Shown here in pieces: positions 34,301-44,529 of a stretch of DNA of 64,000 bases. Location: positions 4,668,507 through 4,732,506 of the forward strand of contig OZ007569.1 in the NCBI GenBank assembly GCA_963931925.1, written 5' to 3'. The notes beneath the pieces were generated by a model. That model was not told the origin of the DNA and did not search any database. It saw only the letters and a list, made by a program, of their open reading frames with translations. The position numbers were made by a program, and so were the translations under genes. The stretch is from Onchidella celtica (taxonomy: Eukaryota; Mollusca; Gastropoda; Systellommatophora; Onchidiidae). Position 1 is the stretch's first letter; each line of letters starts with the position of its first letter.

Positions 34301-35817
34301 ACCACACTTATCTTCTCAAGAGACGCCCCCTTTATGTTTCCTATAATCAAATCGGCCACTGGGTCTTCCACTACTAGCGCTTTGAGAAGCCCAGTATAAA
34401 ATGGGGTTTCTACCCACATTTCCGCGACAGGAGCAGACCTTCTCGTCCCGTCCATCAGGACATAACTCCTGTTCTTCCCAGTTAAGCTGTTAGGAGGCAG
34501 TTTGTCCCTTTTTATAATCGCACACGTGCATCCCGTGTCACGAAGGATAGTAATCTCTTTATCCCCTATCCTCCCCTTCTCCAAAAATGGAGCGGATAAA
34601 TCATTCTCCGGAACATCGTCTTCGGGCTCATGTTCTGTCGAACCTTCTAACTCAATACTCTTACCTTCCGTCTCCCAAGAAATGAAGGTCTGTGGCCCAA
34701 CACTCTGCTCAGCCCCTGGTTGAGTATTCGCCCTGCCCGATGACTCCCACTGACTGTCATCGGCTTCCTCATCGCTGGTTAGTACGACTGCGGTCGTCTC
34801 TTTCTGTCTCTTCCTACAGAATCTCGCAATATGGAGAAGTGACCCACACACAAAACAACCACGCCCACTCTCACGCTGGGACTTACCTCGGTTGTCCTCG
34901 ACAGTGGCAGCAGCACCCTTCTTCGTCCTGCCCTGGTCACACTGCCTACTCAGGTGATTGGGAGAGCCACAGTTGAAGCATACCGGTTTACTCACTCCTA
35001 AACCCTTACTTCTGCTCTCCTCAACCCTCTTACCTGACTTCTGCTGTTGCTCCAGCCCTCGCTTCGACTGATGAGCCTCACTATACAAGTCCGCCATCTC
35101 AACTAACTCATGCACGGACTTGGGGTCCCTCTCTTTCAAATATATGGAAAGATTACAGTCGACAATCTTCAACATCTGCTCCCTGACTAACAGATCCGTA
35201 ATCCCTTCCATAGTTCTCTCTGCCTCTGAGAGGTCTACCCACCTCTCAAAATATCTCTGCAATCTCACGGACAGCTGCGTATAAGTTTCGTCCTTATCTA
35301 GACGACTCTCCCTAAACTTACGCCTATAACCCTCTGCCGTGAGGTGATACTTCTTGAACAACACCTTCTTTACCTTCTCGTAATCCCTACTGTCTTCCTC
35401 GCTGAGACCGGAATAAACATCTAACGCCCTGCCAGTTAACAATGCCCCTAACATGTCTGCCCAGGTGTCTTCTTCCCAATCATTTGCCTGCGCGAGCCTT
35501 TCAAATCTTTTCAAATACGAGTCGAGATCCTCGCGCGAGTCATCAAAAATGGCAATTTTAGGTACCTTCGGGGCAGCAGATTTTCCATTCCCTTTACCAT
35601 TGTGACACCCGTTTTTGGCTAGTTCCCGTTCGCATTCCATTCTCTCCCTTTCAAATTGTCTTTCCTTCTCCTTTTCTTCTCGTTCGCGCTCCTTTTCTTC
35701 TCGTTCGATAGCCCTTTGTTCTCGGTTTTGGGCTTTCTCTTCGTCCCACCTAATTTTGAATTCCTCATCACTAATGCCTTCTTGTCTGGCAAGCTTCAGT
35801 GCGCCCAGATAGTCCAT
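31381..35817 (-). CDS. gag-pol: Gag-Pol polyprotein, Gmr1-type order (gag-PR-IN-RT-RH)
   Basis: One frame of 1,478 codons from the first ATG at 35817; the open frame begins slightly earlier with non-ATG codons. Order: charged coiled coil (residues 35-70), a capsid region whose part at about 165-250 resembles the SCAN fold (FRESRLDKDETYTQLSVRLQ then LLVREQMLKIV), CCHC knuckles at 280-293 and 321-334, and protease LRDTGCT at about 427. The integrase has a zinc site (His627, His634, Cys664, Cys667) and catalytic Asp697, Asp757 and Glu793 with 35 residues between the last two, then a GPY/F-type WKGPYKV at 931. The reverse transcriptase has LDLTKGFYQV and FVDDCLI (VDD, 1211-1213), and RNase H has LQTDASN and ETDHRPL. 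All catalytic residues that I can check are present. Fusion into one frame leaves no frameshift signal between gag and pol. Confidence 0.96.
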   Translation of the reverse strand: MDYLGALKLARQEGISDEEFKIRWDEEKAQNREQRAIEREEKEREREEKEKERQFERERMECERELAKNGCHNGKGNGKSAAPKVPKIAIFDDSREDLDSYLKRFERLAQANDWEEDTWADMLGALLTGRALDVYSGLSEEDSRDYEKVKKVLFKKYHLTAEGYRRKFRESRLDKDETYTQLSVRLQRYFERWVDLSEAERTMEGITDLLVREQMLKIVDCNLSIYLKERDPKSVHELVEMADLYSEAHQSKRGLEQQQKSGKRVEESRSKGLGVSKPVCFNCGSPNHLSRQCDQGRTKKGAAATVEDNRGKSQRESGRGCFVCGSLLHIARFCRKRQKETTAVVLTSDEEADDSQWESSGRANTQPGAEQSVGPQTFISWETEGKSIELEGSTEHEPEDDVPENDLSAPFLEKGRIGDKEITILRDTGCTCAIIKRDKLPPNSLTGKNRSYVLMDGTRRSAPVAEMWVETPFYTGLLKALVVEDPVADLIIGNIKGASLEKISVVLTRSRKVEIDKEEHECENASAKVSQITDNEEAKGNSTEEVRVGAKIGELTPGEIARAQREDETLRVLRERATLEQSAEVGTHIKESKGIYYRVKKAGAGRADVEQLLVPKQYRSELMKIAHEGVFGGHLGISRTQDRIMQSFFWPGIGADVGRFCRSCDACQRTSNKGRVTKVPLVPTPLIDTPFSRVAIDLVGPLPRTEHGRSRYILTLVDYATRFPDAVALRGISAEQVSEALMEIFSRLGIPKEIVSDRGSQFTGELLREVSALLKTKQIFCSPYHAMANGLCERFNGVLKNMLRRVAHDRPKDWDRMLCPLLFAYRETPQASTGFSPFELVFGHPVRGPLAILKNLWTGEAESETRSSYEYVVDMRERLEDAMKVVAENSSVEKHRQKKYYDRGAKQRKFQVGDSVLILLPSDGSKLQMTWKGPYKVEEQRGSVNYMVNVKGKRRLYHANMLKKYIEREDEQENTEAIAAAIIDETDEGEEATSMPLETVMPKLEQTETYRDVQLGDTLDQDQREQMQELMEEYKDIFTDVPGLTDLIKHKIPLLDQKPVKVRPYQLPYSTREAVNAEVGKMLAARIIEPSESPYKSPIVLVKKPDGQHRFCNDYRRLNVVTADDAEPMPEVEAIISNLAEAKYFTKLDLTKGFYQVPMAEEDKRLTAFATPFGLYHYRVMPFGLKGSPATFNSLMRKVLKDAGEGVDAFVDDCLIHSANWPDHLERCRNVFERLRRANLKARPTKTLIGMTEVEYLGHKLGQGTVRPQESKVRAIVDCDRPTTKTQVRSFLGLTGYYRKFVPNYSAISAPLSDLTKKSQGTKFAWGHAQENAFNALKNCLSSEPILRMPDWNKELILQTDASNLGVSGCLLQEDEGTKYPVVYVSRKLKPAEKNYSTIEKECLAIVFAVSKLQAYLYGRNFVLETDHRPLTWMRTKDQKNARVTRWNLALQPYNFRVSNIRGRDALWADTLSRLPVD

Positions 35818-36084
35818 CAGCAATTGACCTGTAAACAAAGCTAACAATAAAGCGTGGATCGTAACTGTGAAGTTAACAACAATATTCCTGCAATAGCAAA
35901 CAACAATTTTCTCTGTGACAAAAGATAAAATTGAACAGTCAATGCACAGGTAAAATCAGAGCATGTCGCAGGCACTAAATGTCAATCTCTCTCACTCGCC
36001 TCAGGGCAGATGACCTGTCCACACAATCACACAATAGCCCCTTGACACGACCCAGATCAAAATTAAATGTTATTTACTAGCAGG

Positions 36085-36102
36085 ATCCCACTTCTGACAC
36101 CA
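36085..36102 (-). other. Primer-binding site for tRNA-Leu
   Basis: The plus strand reads ATCCCACTTCTGACACCA, the same as the 3' end of a leucine tRNA including CCA; the element's RNA therefore has its complement, TGGTGTCAGAAGTGGGAT. One base separates it from the 5' LTR. Leucine tRNA is a known primer for several Ty3/gypsy groups. Confidence 0.9.
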
Positions 36103-36103
36103 T

Positions 36104-37484
36104 TGTGATGTTTCCACTTTCTCTCACTAACTTTCTTCTGACACCAGCCGTGATGGGCACGGCACAAACACACTAAATAATCGACTATCTCTCTTCTATA
36201 AGTTATAACAAACGATATCTGTATTGCTTACATATATACAATAATTATTAATTCATTCAATAATAATAGGAACATAGGTCATACAATTTCATGTGAATTT
36301 CGATGGAATGAAGTGATGCAAATCAGTACATGCTAATTAAATGGCTTCGTAATATTCAATCTCTAGCACATTTTATAAAACACATGGGAACATTCAGCAT
36401 AAGGAAACCTCTCCTTTAGGGGTGTATGGCGCTATCTGGGCACTGGTTCTTCCTCTCTACCCTGGCTTGACTGCGCAGTTAGATCAACAGGTATCGGCAG
36501 GTACCAATAGGTCGGGAAGCCAAGAAGCCACGATGTCGTTAATCAAAGTACAAGAAGTTGAGAAGCCAAGAAGGTGTTGTTCTTCCTCCTCTGTAGAAAA
36601 ACAATCGCAAAGTCCTAATCTACTGCTGGAAGGCATGACTTCCATACTTACTCCATGACGGATATTCATCATTAACACTTTTAACCGCTGACACTGTTAT
36701 AAGTCAGGCTGCAGCTCCCATACTCCATAGGCTCCCATATAGGGAATAGAATAAACGATCAATACAGTTTTAATGATATTTACACGTTCCCCACGAAGAA
36801 TAACGCTCTCTCTAACGGACCCCATCCTATAAGGTTTCGTAACATATATATAACGGCGTTTCCGTGACTCTCTCAGAGGCAGTAGTTATACCAAAGTAAA
36901 CCCACTAGATTTAGGTTCTACAATCATGAACATTAAGTAAAATACACATACATCGTACAATTAACTTACCACTCAGCAACAGCTCAAATGCCGACAAGAT
37001 ACCAAAGATACCACGCTCTGACAAAGGATGTTTGCGGGTTCCCTGACCTTCCCCACTCACAAGACTAGTACAAAGTTACAGTTGCAGTTGTGGTCTCCTC
37101 TTCGGCACGAAGCTGGTGAGTGCTCTCAGCGGTCTGAAGTTGGAAGGAGCGTTCGGGGATTTATACCCAGTCAGGTAGCGTCCCAAGACGCCCACCGAGT
37201 GTGCATTAGTTATCCTAATAGCCACCCCCGTCGGCTCCACGTCAAATACTATTGAAACAGCTCTACCCCCCAAGCAATTCCCAGGTGATCTGATCGACAA
37301 GTACGGCGGTCAAGTAAACACCACCCTTTTCGGGTGTCAAAGCGCCTCAGTCGCATCCCATACTTTCCCCCTCTGGCCCACAACGACTCTGTCTCCCCGC
37401 CGTTAACTATCTTCCCACGCCAGTCATAGGCACAACATTATTATAACTACTAGTCACACCTTGCCAATCCATCACCCTGTTACA
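36104..37484 (-). repeat. 5' LTR of Gmr1-like retrotransposon (1,381 bp)
   Basis: This is the transcription-start LTR for the minus-strand element and is nearly identical to 29949-31329. Its outer end (CCTGTTACA on the plus strand) meets TATG repeats. A TATATATAA-like box occurs inside (near 36845-36852), but I cannot assign the transcription start. Confidence 0.97.
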
Positions 37485-37516
37485 GTATGTATGTATGTAT
37501 GTATGTATGTATGTAT
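37485..37516. repeat. (GTAT)n array 6
   Basis: About eight units between the LTR retrotransposon and LINE copy B. Before the LTR insertion it was presumably continuous with the array at 29893-29948. Confidence 0.92.
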
Positions 37517-38557
37517 GTTCGAAAGACAGCGCGCAACGCGCTTCATTTACACATGTCAAAGCGAAAAGTTAAAGAGGTACAAGATAGGACGCAACATCAT
37601 TTTGGTGGCTTCGAGTTGACAGAGAAAAATATACTGAAAAAGGAAAGCAAAGTTAACTGGGGGGCTTCCGACTTTGTCGAAATGAATAGATTGTGTACAA
37701 AATTGAAATCTTCTTTAAATTTTGATGCAGAGAATGATCTTTTCACTTTGTCTATGTACGATAGCAACAATACTTTAATGTCCACCACCAATGTACACAC
37801 GCTATCAAAATATTTCAAACAACAAAGAATGAAAGAAGATATTGATTATTGGCGTAACTTGGAACAACAGGGTCAAATTTTTAACAGTGTCATGAAATGC
37901 ATGCATTCATCATCCAGTGCTGTTCTGAAAAACTCAAGTGTGAATGACAATATCATAAAATTTACAATGAAGGGGAGATTACAACTTCTTGAAACAAATG
38001 TTAACATGAATAAATATTACCCCGAGGCATTCCCTCGATCATGTTCCCTTTGCAACCATCCATATGACACAAACTCACATATTCTCAATGGATGTCAACA
38101 ATTTAAAGGAATGTACTCAGAAAGGCATGACAGAATTGTAAATTATTTGTATGAACACATCTCCAATAAATTAGCCAGTGATATTTGTGTAGTGACAACC
38201 AACAAATGTGTTCAGGTGGACGAAAACATCCCCAACAAGCCTGACATACTCATATTAGATGAAAAGAACAAAGATGCTTTTATTGTAGAAATTGCTGTTC
38301 CATTTGACAAATTCATCGATTTATGTTTTCATGAAAAGTTTTTGAAATATCTATCACTGCATAATAATATGAATGACAAGGGCTATCACTGTAGAATCAT
38401 TGTTATTATCGTGGGAGCATTGGGGACTGTTCATAACAAAGCCGCATCAGGGTTAAAAATGCTAGGTTTCAGCAATAGGCAGTCAACTAGCATGTGCAAG
38501 TTTATCAGCATTAGCGCAATTATAGGTTCGCAAAGAGTATGGAAAAAGAAGGTATAA
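37517..38557 (+). pseudogene. REL-type endonuclease domain of LINE, copy B
   Basis: About 346 codons, open throughout and in frame with ATG codons of the upstream repeat. The N-terminal 100 residues are a basic and charged linker that would lie between the missing reverse transcriptase and the nuclease. Then follow YWRNLEQQGQ, KGRLQLLETNVNMNKYYP, a CCHC finger (CSLCNHPYDTNSHILNGC), ERHDRIVNYLY, and the PD...E site (NKPDILILDEKNKDAFIVEI) with IVGALGTVHNKAASGLKMLG after it. The end is altered: one extra A in a run near 38545 changes the natural WKRRYNLI end to WKKKV and a stop. The nuclease core itself is undamaged. Confidence 0.87.
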
Positions 38558-38707
38558 TTTAATCTGATTGAAATAACGTACAAAATGTAATGTCTATTGT
38601 ACGGAATATATTGGTGTGTTGTACAGCTGAAGATGGTTGAATATGTGATTATGTAAATGGATGTATTCATTGCATGTAAAAATCATATAGTCAATAAAGT
38701 TCTTGAA

Positions 38708-38708
<1 letters not shown>
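37517..38708 (+). mobile_element. TATG-targeting LINE, S1 copy B (1.19 kb)
   Basis: This is the longest coding remnant of the family in the window. It starts straight from GTAT repeats and ends GTCAATAAAGTTCTTGAAA at 38708, where the 5.2-kb perfect TATG array begins. The 3' UTR is about 150 bp and has AATAAA 12-17 bases from the end, with TATG repeats in place of a poly-A tail. Copy C at 43949 differs by about a dozen changes over the shared 580 bp. Confidence 0.9.
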
Positions 38709-38738
<30 letters not shown>

Positions 38739-41700
38739 TGTATGTATGTATGTATGTATGTATGTATGTATGTATGTATGTATGTATGTATGTATGTATG
38801 TATGTATGTATGTATGTATGTATGTATGTATGTATGTATGTATGTATGTATGTATGTATGTATGTATGTATGTATGTATGTATGTATGTATGTATGTATG
38901 TATGTATGTATGTATGTATGTATGTATGTATGTATGTATGTATGTATGTATGTATGTATGTATGTATGTATGTATGTATGTATGTATGTATGTATGTATG
39001 TATGTATGTATGTATGTATGTATGTATGTATGTATGTATGTATGTATGTATGTATGTATGTATGTATGTATGTATGTATGTATGTATGTATGTATGTATG
39101 TATGTATGTATGTATGTATGTATGTATGTATGTATGTATGTATGTATGTATGTATGTATGTATGTATGTATGTATGTATGTATGTATGTATGTATGTATG
39201 TATGTATGTATGTATGTATGTATGTATGTATGTATGTATGTATGTATGTATGTATGTATGTATGTATGTATGTATGTATGTATGTATGTATGTATGTATG
39301 TATGTATGTATGTATGTATGTATGTATGTATGTATGTATGTATGTATGTATGTATGTATGTATGTATGTATGTATGTATGTATGTATGTATGTATGTATG
39401 TATGTATGTATGTATGTATGTATGTATGTATGTATGTATGTATGTATGTATGTATGTATGTATGTATGTATGTATGTATGTATGTATGTATGTATGTATG
39501 TATGTATGTATGTATGTATGTATGTATGTATGTATGTATGTATGTATGTATGTATGTATGTATGTATGTATGTATGTATGTATGTATGTATGTATGTATG
39601 TATGTATGTATGTATGTATGTATGTATGTATGTATGTATGTATGTATGTATGTATGTATGTATGTATGTATGTATGTATGTATGTATGTATGTATGTATG
39701 TATGTATGTATGTATGTATGTATGTATGTATGTATGTATGTATGTATGTATGTATGTATGTATGTATGTATGTATGTATGTATGTATGTATGTATGTATG
39801 TATGTATGTATGTATGTATGTATGTATGTATGTATGTATGTATGTATGTATGTATGTATGTATGTATGTATGTATGTATGTATGTATGTATGTATGTATG
39901 TATGTATGTATGTATGTATGTATGTATGTATGTATGTATGTATGTATGTATGTATGTATGTATGTATGTATGTATGTATGTATGTATGTATGTATGTATG
40001 TATGTATGTATGTATGTATGTATGTATGTATGTATGTATGTATGTATGTATGTATGTATGTATGTATGTATGTATGTATGTATGTATGTATGTATGTATG
40101 TATGTATGTATGTATGTATGTATGTATGTATGTATGTATGTATGTATGTATGTATGTATGTATGTATGTATGTATGTATGTATGTATGTATGTATGTATG
40201 TATGTATGTATGTATGTATGTATGTATGTATGTATGTATGTATGTATGTATGTATGTATGTATGTATGTATGTATGTATGTATGTATGTATGTATGTATG
40301 TATGTATGTATGTATGTATGTATGTATGTATGTATGTATGTATGTATGTATGTATGTATGTATGTATGTATGTATGTATGTATGTATGTATGTATGTATG
40401 TATGTATGTATGTATGTATGTATGTATGTATGTATGTATGTATGTATGTATGTATGTATGTATGTATGTATGTATGTATGTATGTATGTATGTATGTATG
40501 TATGTATGTATGTATGTATGTATGTATGTATGTATGTATGTATGTATGTATGTATGTATGTATGTATGTATGTATGTATGTATGTATGTATGTATGTATG
40601 TATGTATGTATGTATGTATGTATGTATGTATGTATGTATGTATGTATGTATGTATGTATGTATGTATGTATGTATGTATGTATGTATGTATGTATGTATG
40701 TATGTATGTATGTATGTATGTATGTATGTATGTATGTATGTATGTATGTATGTATGTATGTATGTATGTATGTATGTATGTATGTATGTATGTATGTATG
40801 TATGTATGTATGTATGTATGTATGTATGTATGTATGTATGTATGTATGTATGTATGTATGTATGTATGTATGTATGTATGTATGTATGTATGTATGTATG
40901 TATGTATGTATGTATGTATGTATGTATGTATGTATGTATGTATGTATGTATGTATGTATGTATGTATGTATGTATGTATGTATGTATGTATGTATGTATG
41001 TATGTATGTATGTATGTATGTATGTATGTATGTATGTATGTATGTATGTATGTATGTATGTATGTATGTATGTATGTATGTATGTATGTATGTATGTATG
41101 TATGTATGTATGTATGTATGTATGTATGTATGTATGTATGTATGTATGTATGTATGTATGTATGTATGTATGTATGTATGTATGTATGTATGTATGTATG
41201 TATGTATGTATGTATGTATGTATGTATGTATGTATGTATGTATGTATGTATGTATGTATGTATGTATGTATGTATGTATGTATGTATGTATGTATGTATG
41301 TATGTATGTATGTATGTATGTATGTATGTATGTATGTATGTATGTATGTATGTATGTATGTATGTATGTATGTATGTATGTATGTATGTATGTATGTATG
41401 TATGTATGTATGTATGTATGTATGTATGTATGTATGTATGTATGTATGTATGTATGTATGTATGTATGTATGTATGTATGTATGTATGTATGTATGTATG
41501 TATGTATGTATGTATGTATGTATGTATGTATGTATGTATGTATGTATGTATGTATGTATGTATGTATGTATGTATGTATGTATGTATGTATGTATGTATG
41601 TATGTATGTATGTATGTATGTATGTATGTATGTATGTATGTATGTATGTATGTATGTATGTATGTATGTATGTATGTATGTATGTATGTATGTATGTATG

Positions 41701-43948
41701 TATGTATGTATGTATGTATGTATGTATGTATGTATGTATGTATGTATGTATGTATGTATGTATGTATGTATGTATGTATGTATGTATGTATGTATGTATG
41801 TATGTATGTATGTATGTATGTATGTATGTATGTATGTATGTATGTATGTATGTATGTATGTATGTATGTATGTATGTATGTATGTATGTATGTATGTATG
41901 TATGTATGTATGTATGTATGTATGTATGTATGTATGTATGTATGTATGTATGTATGTATGTATGTATGTATGTATGTATGTATGTATGTATGTATGTATG
42001 TATGTATGTATGTATGTATGTATGTATGTATGTATGTATGTATGTATGTATGTATGTATGTATGTATGTATGTATGTATGTATGTATGTATGTATGTATG
42101 TATGTATGTATGTATGTATGTATGTATGTATGTATGTATGTATGTATGTATGTATGTATGTATGTATGTATGTATGTATGTATGTATGTATGTATGTATG
42201 TATGTATGTATGTATGTATGTATGTATGTATGTATGTATGTATGTATGTATGTATGTATGTATGTATGTATGTATGTATGTATGTATGTATGTATGTATG
42301 TATGTATGTATGTATGTATGTATGTATGTATGTATGTATGTATGTATGTATGTATGTATGTATGTATGTATGTATGTATGTATGTATGTATGTATGTATG
42401 TATGTATGTATGTATGTATGTATGTATGTATGTATGTATGTATGTATGTATGTATGTATGTATGTATGTATGTATGTATGTATGTATGTATGTATGTATG
42501 TATGTATGTATGTATGTATGTATGTATGTATGTATGTATGTATGTATGTATGTATGTATGTATGTATGTATGTATGTATGTATGTATGTATGTATGTATG
42601 TATGTATGTATGTATGTATGTATGTATGTATGTATGTATGTATGTATGTATGTATGTATGTATGTATGTATGTATGTATGTATGTATGTATGTATGTATG
42701 TATGTATGTATGTATGTATGTATGTATGTATGTATGTATGTATGTATGTATGTATGTATGTATGTATGTATGTATGTATGTATGTATGTATGTATGTATG
42801 TATGTATGTATGTATGTATGTATGTATGTATGTATGTATGTATGTATGTATGTATGTATGTATGTATGTATGTATGTATGTATGTATGTATGTATGTATG
42901 TATGTATGTATGTATGTATGTATGTATGTATGTATGTATGTATGTATGTATGTATGTATGTATGTATGTATGTATGTATGTATGTATGTATGTATGTATG
43001 TATGTATGTATGTATGTATGTATGTATGTATGTATGTATGTATGTATGTATGTATGTATGTATGTATGTATGTATGTATGTATGTATGTATGTATGTATG
43101 TATGTATGTATGTATGTATGTATGTATGTATGTATGTATGTATGTATGTATGTATGTATGTATGTATGTATGTATGTATGTATGTATGTATGTATGTATG
43201 TATGTATGTATGTATGTATGTATGTATGTATGTATGTATGTATGTATGTATGTATGTATGTATGTATGTATGTATGTATGTATGTATGTATGTATGTATG
43301 TATGTATGTATGTATGTATGTATGTATGTATGTATGTATGTATGTATGTATGTATGTATGTATGTATGTATGTATGTATGTATGTATGTATGTATGTATG
43401 TATGTATGTATGTATGTATGTATGTATGTATGTATGTATGTATGTATGTATGTATGTATGTATGTATGTATGTATGTATGTATGTATGTATGTATGTATG
43501 TATGTATGTATGTATGTATGTATGTATGTATGTATGTATGTATGTATGTATGTATGTATGTATGTATGTATGTATGTATGTATGTATGTATGTATGTATG
43601 TATGTATGTATGTATGTATGTATGTATGTATGTATGTATGTATGTATGTATGTATGTATGTATGTATGTATGTATGTATGTATGTATGTATGTATGTATG
43701 TATGTATGTATGTATGTATGTATGTATGTATGTATGTATGTATGTATGTATGTATGTATGTATGTATGTATGTATGTATGTATGTATGTATGTATGTATG
43801 TATGTATGTATGTATGTATGTATGTATGTATGTATGTATGTATGTATGTATGTATGTATGTATGTATGTATGTATGTATGTATGTATGTATGTATGTATG
43901 TATGTATGTATGTATGTATGTATGTATGTATGTATGTATGTATGTATG
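38709..43948. repeat. Perfect (TATG)n array, 5,240 bp, 1,310 units
   Basis: Every base that I read keeps the TATG phase from 38709 to 43948 without a visible substitution or indel, and 5,240 is an exact multiple of four. The repeat has no stop codon in any of the six frames (Met-Tyr-Val-Cys on the plus strand, Ile-His-Thr-Tyr on the minus), so enormous open frames cross it and are not genes. It separates LINE copies B and C. Other tetranucleotide arrays in the window carry frequent variants, so this one must be very young, actively homogenised, or an assembly product. Confidence 0.97.
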
Positions 43949-44389
43949 CATGACAGAATTGTAAATTATTTGTATGAACACATCTCCAATAAATTAGCCA
44001 GTGATAAATGTGTAGTGACAACCAACAAATGTGTTCAGGTGGACGAAAACAACCCCAACAAGCCTGACATACTCGTATTAGATGAAAAGAACAAAGATGC
44101 TTTTATTGTAGAAATTGCTGTTCCATTTGGCAAATTCATCGATTTATGTTTTCGTGAAAAGTTTTTGAAATATCTATCATTGCATAATAATATGAATGAC
44201 AAGGGCTATCACTGTAGAATCATTGTTATTATCGTGGGAGCATTGGGGACTGTTCATAACAAAGCCGCATCAGGGTTAAAAATGCTAGGTTTCAGCAGTA
44301 GGCAGTCAACTAGCATGTGCAAGTTTATCAGCATTAGCGCAATTATAGGTTCGCAAAGAGTATGGAAAAGAAGGTATAATTTAATCTGA
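43949..44389 (+). pseudogene. REL-type endonuclease domain of LINE, copy C
   Basis: 147 codons from HDRIVNYLYEH to the natural end VWKRRYNLI. It keeps the PD...E catalytic stretch (NKPDILVLDEKNKDAFIVEI) and the IVGALGTVHNKAASGLKMLG motif but lacks the CCHC finger because of truncation. The frame is open into the TATG array, which gives in-frame ATG codons upstream. The conserved Asp after VPF is Gly here (VPFGKF). Confidence 0.85.
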
Positions 44390-44529
44390 TTGAAATAACG
44401 CACAAAATGTAATGTCTATTGTACGGAATATATTGGTGTGTTGTACAGCTGAAGATGGTTGAATATGTGATATTGTAAATGGATGTATTCATTGCATGTA
44501 AAATCATATAGTCAATAAAGTTCTTGAAG
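43949..44529 (+). mobile_element. TATG-targeting LINE, S1 copy C (581 bp)
   Basis: A 5'-truncated copy that begins CATGACAGAATTG directly after the perfect array, with ATG microhomology at the junction. It ends CTTGAAG at 44529, followed by TATG repeats. It is about 98% identical to the corresponding part of copy B. Confidence 0.9.

Larger units (their letters stand above)
29949..37484 (-). mobile_element. Complete Gmr1-like Ty3/gypsy LTR retrotransposon, 7,536 bp
   Basis: The element has two 1,381-bp LTRs, a tRNA-Leu primer-binding site, a polypurine tract and one uninterrupted gag-pol frame, all on the minus strand. GTATG at 29944-29948 and 37485-37489 is consistent with a 5-bp target duplication, although the TATG repeat would give this by chance. 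Integrase lies before reverse transcriptase, the order known for the Gmr1 group and for Ty1/copia, not for ordinary Ty3/gypsy. LTR near-identity and the intact frame indicate very recent insertion and possible current activity. No envelope-like frame is present between pol and the 3' LTR. Confidence 0.95.

Noticed and set aside
29949..37484. Endogenous retrovirus with envelope
   Set aside because: No frame for an envelope protein lies between RNase H and the polypurine tract; only about 50 bp separate them.
38709..43948. Telomere or subtelomere signature
   Set aside because: TATG is not a known telomeric repeat of animals (TTAGGG type) and unique sequence continues on both sides.
38594..44389. 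Giant open frames of 1,747 to 1,910 codons across the TATG array on both strands
   Set aside because: TATG and its complement contain no stop codon in any frame, so any such array is open; the Met-Tyr-Val-Cys and Ile-His-Thr-Tyr products are repeat artefacts. Only the LINE-derived end of one frame has real homology.
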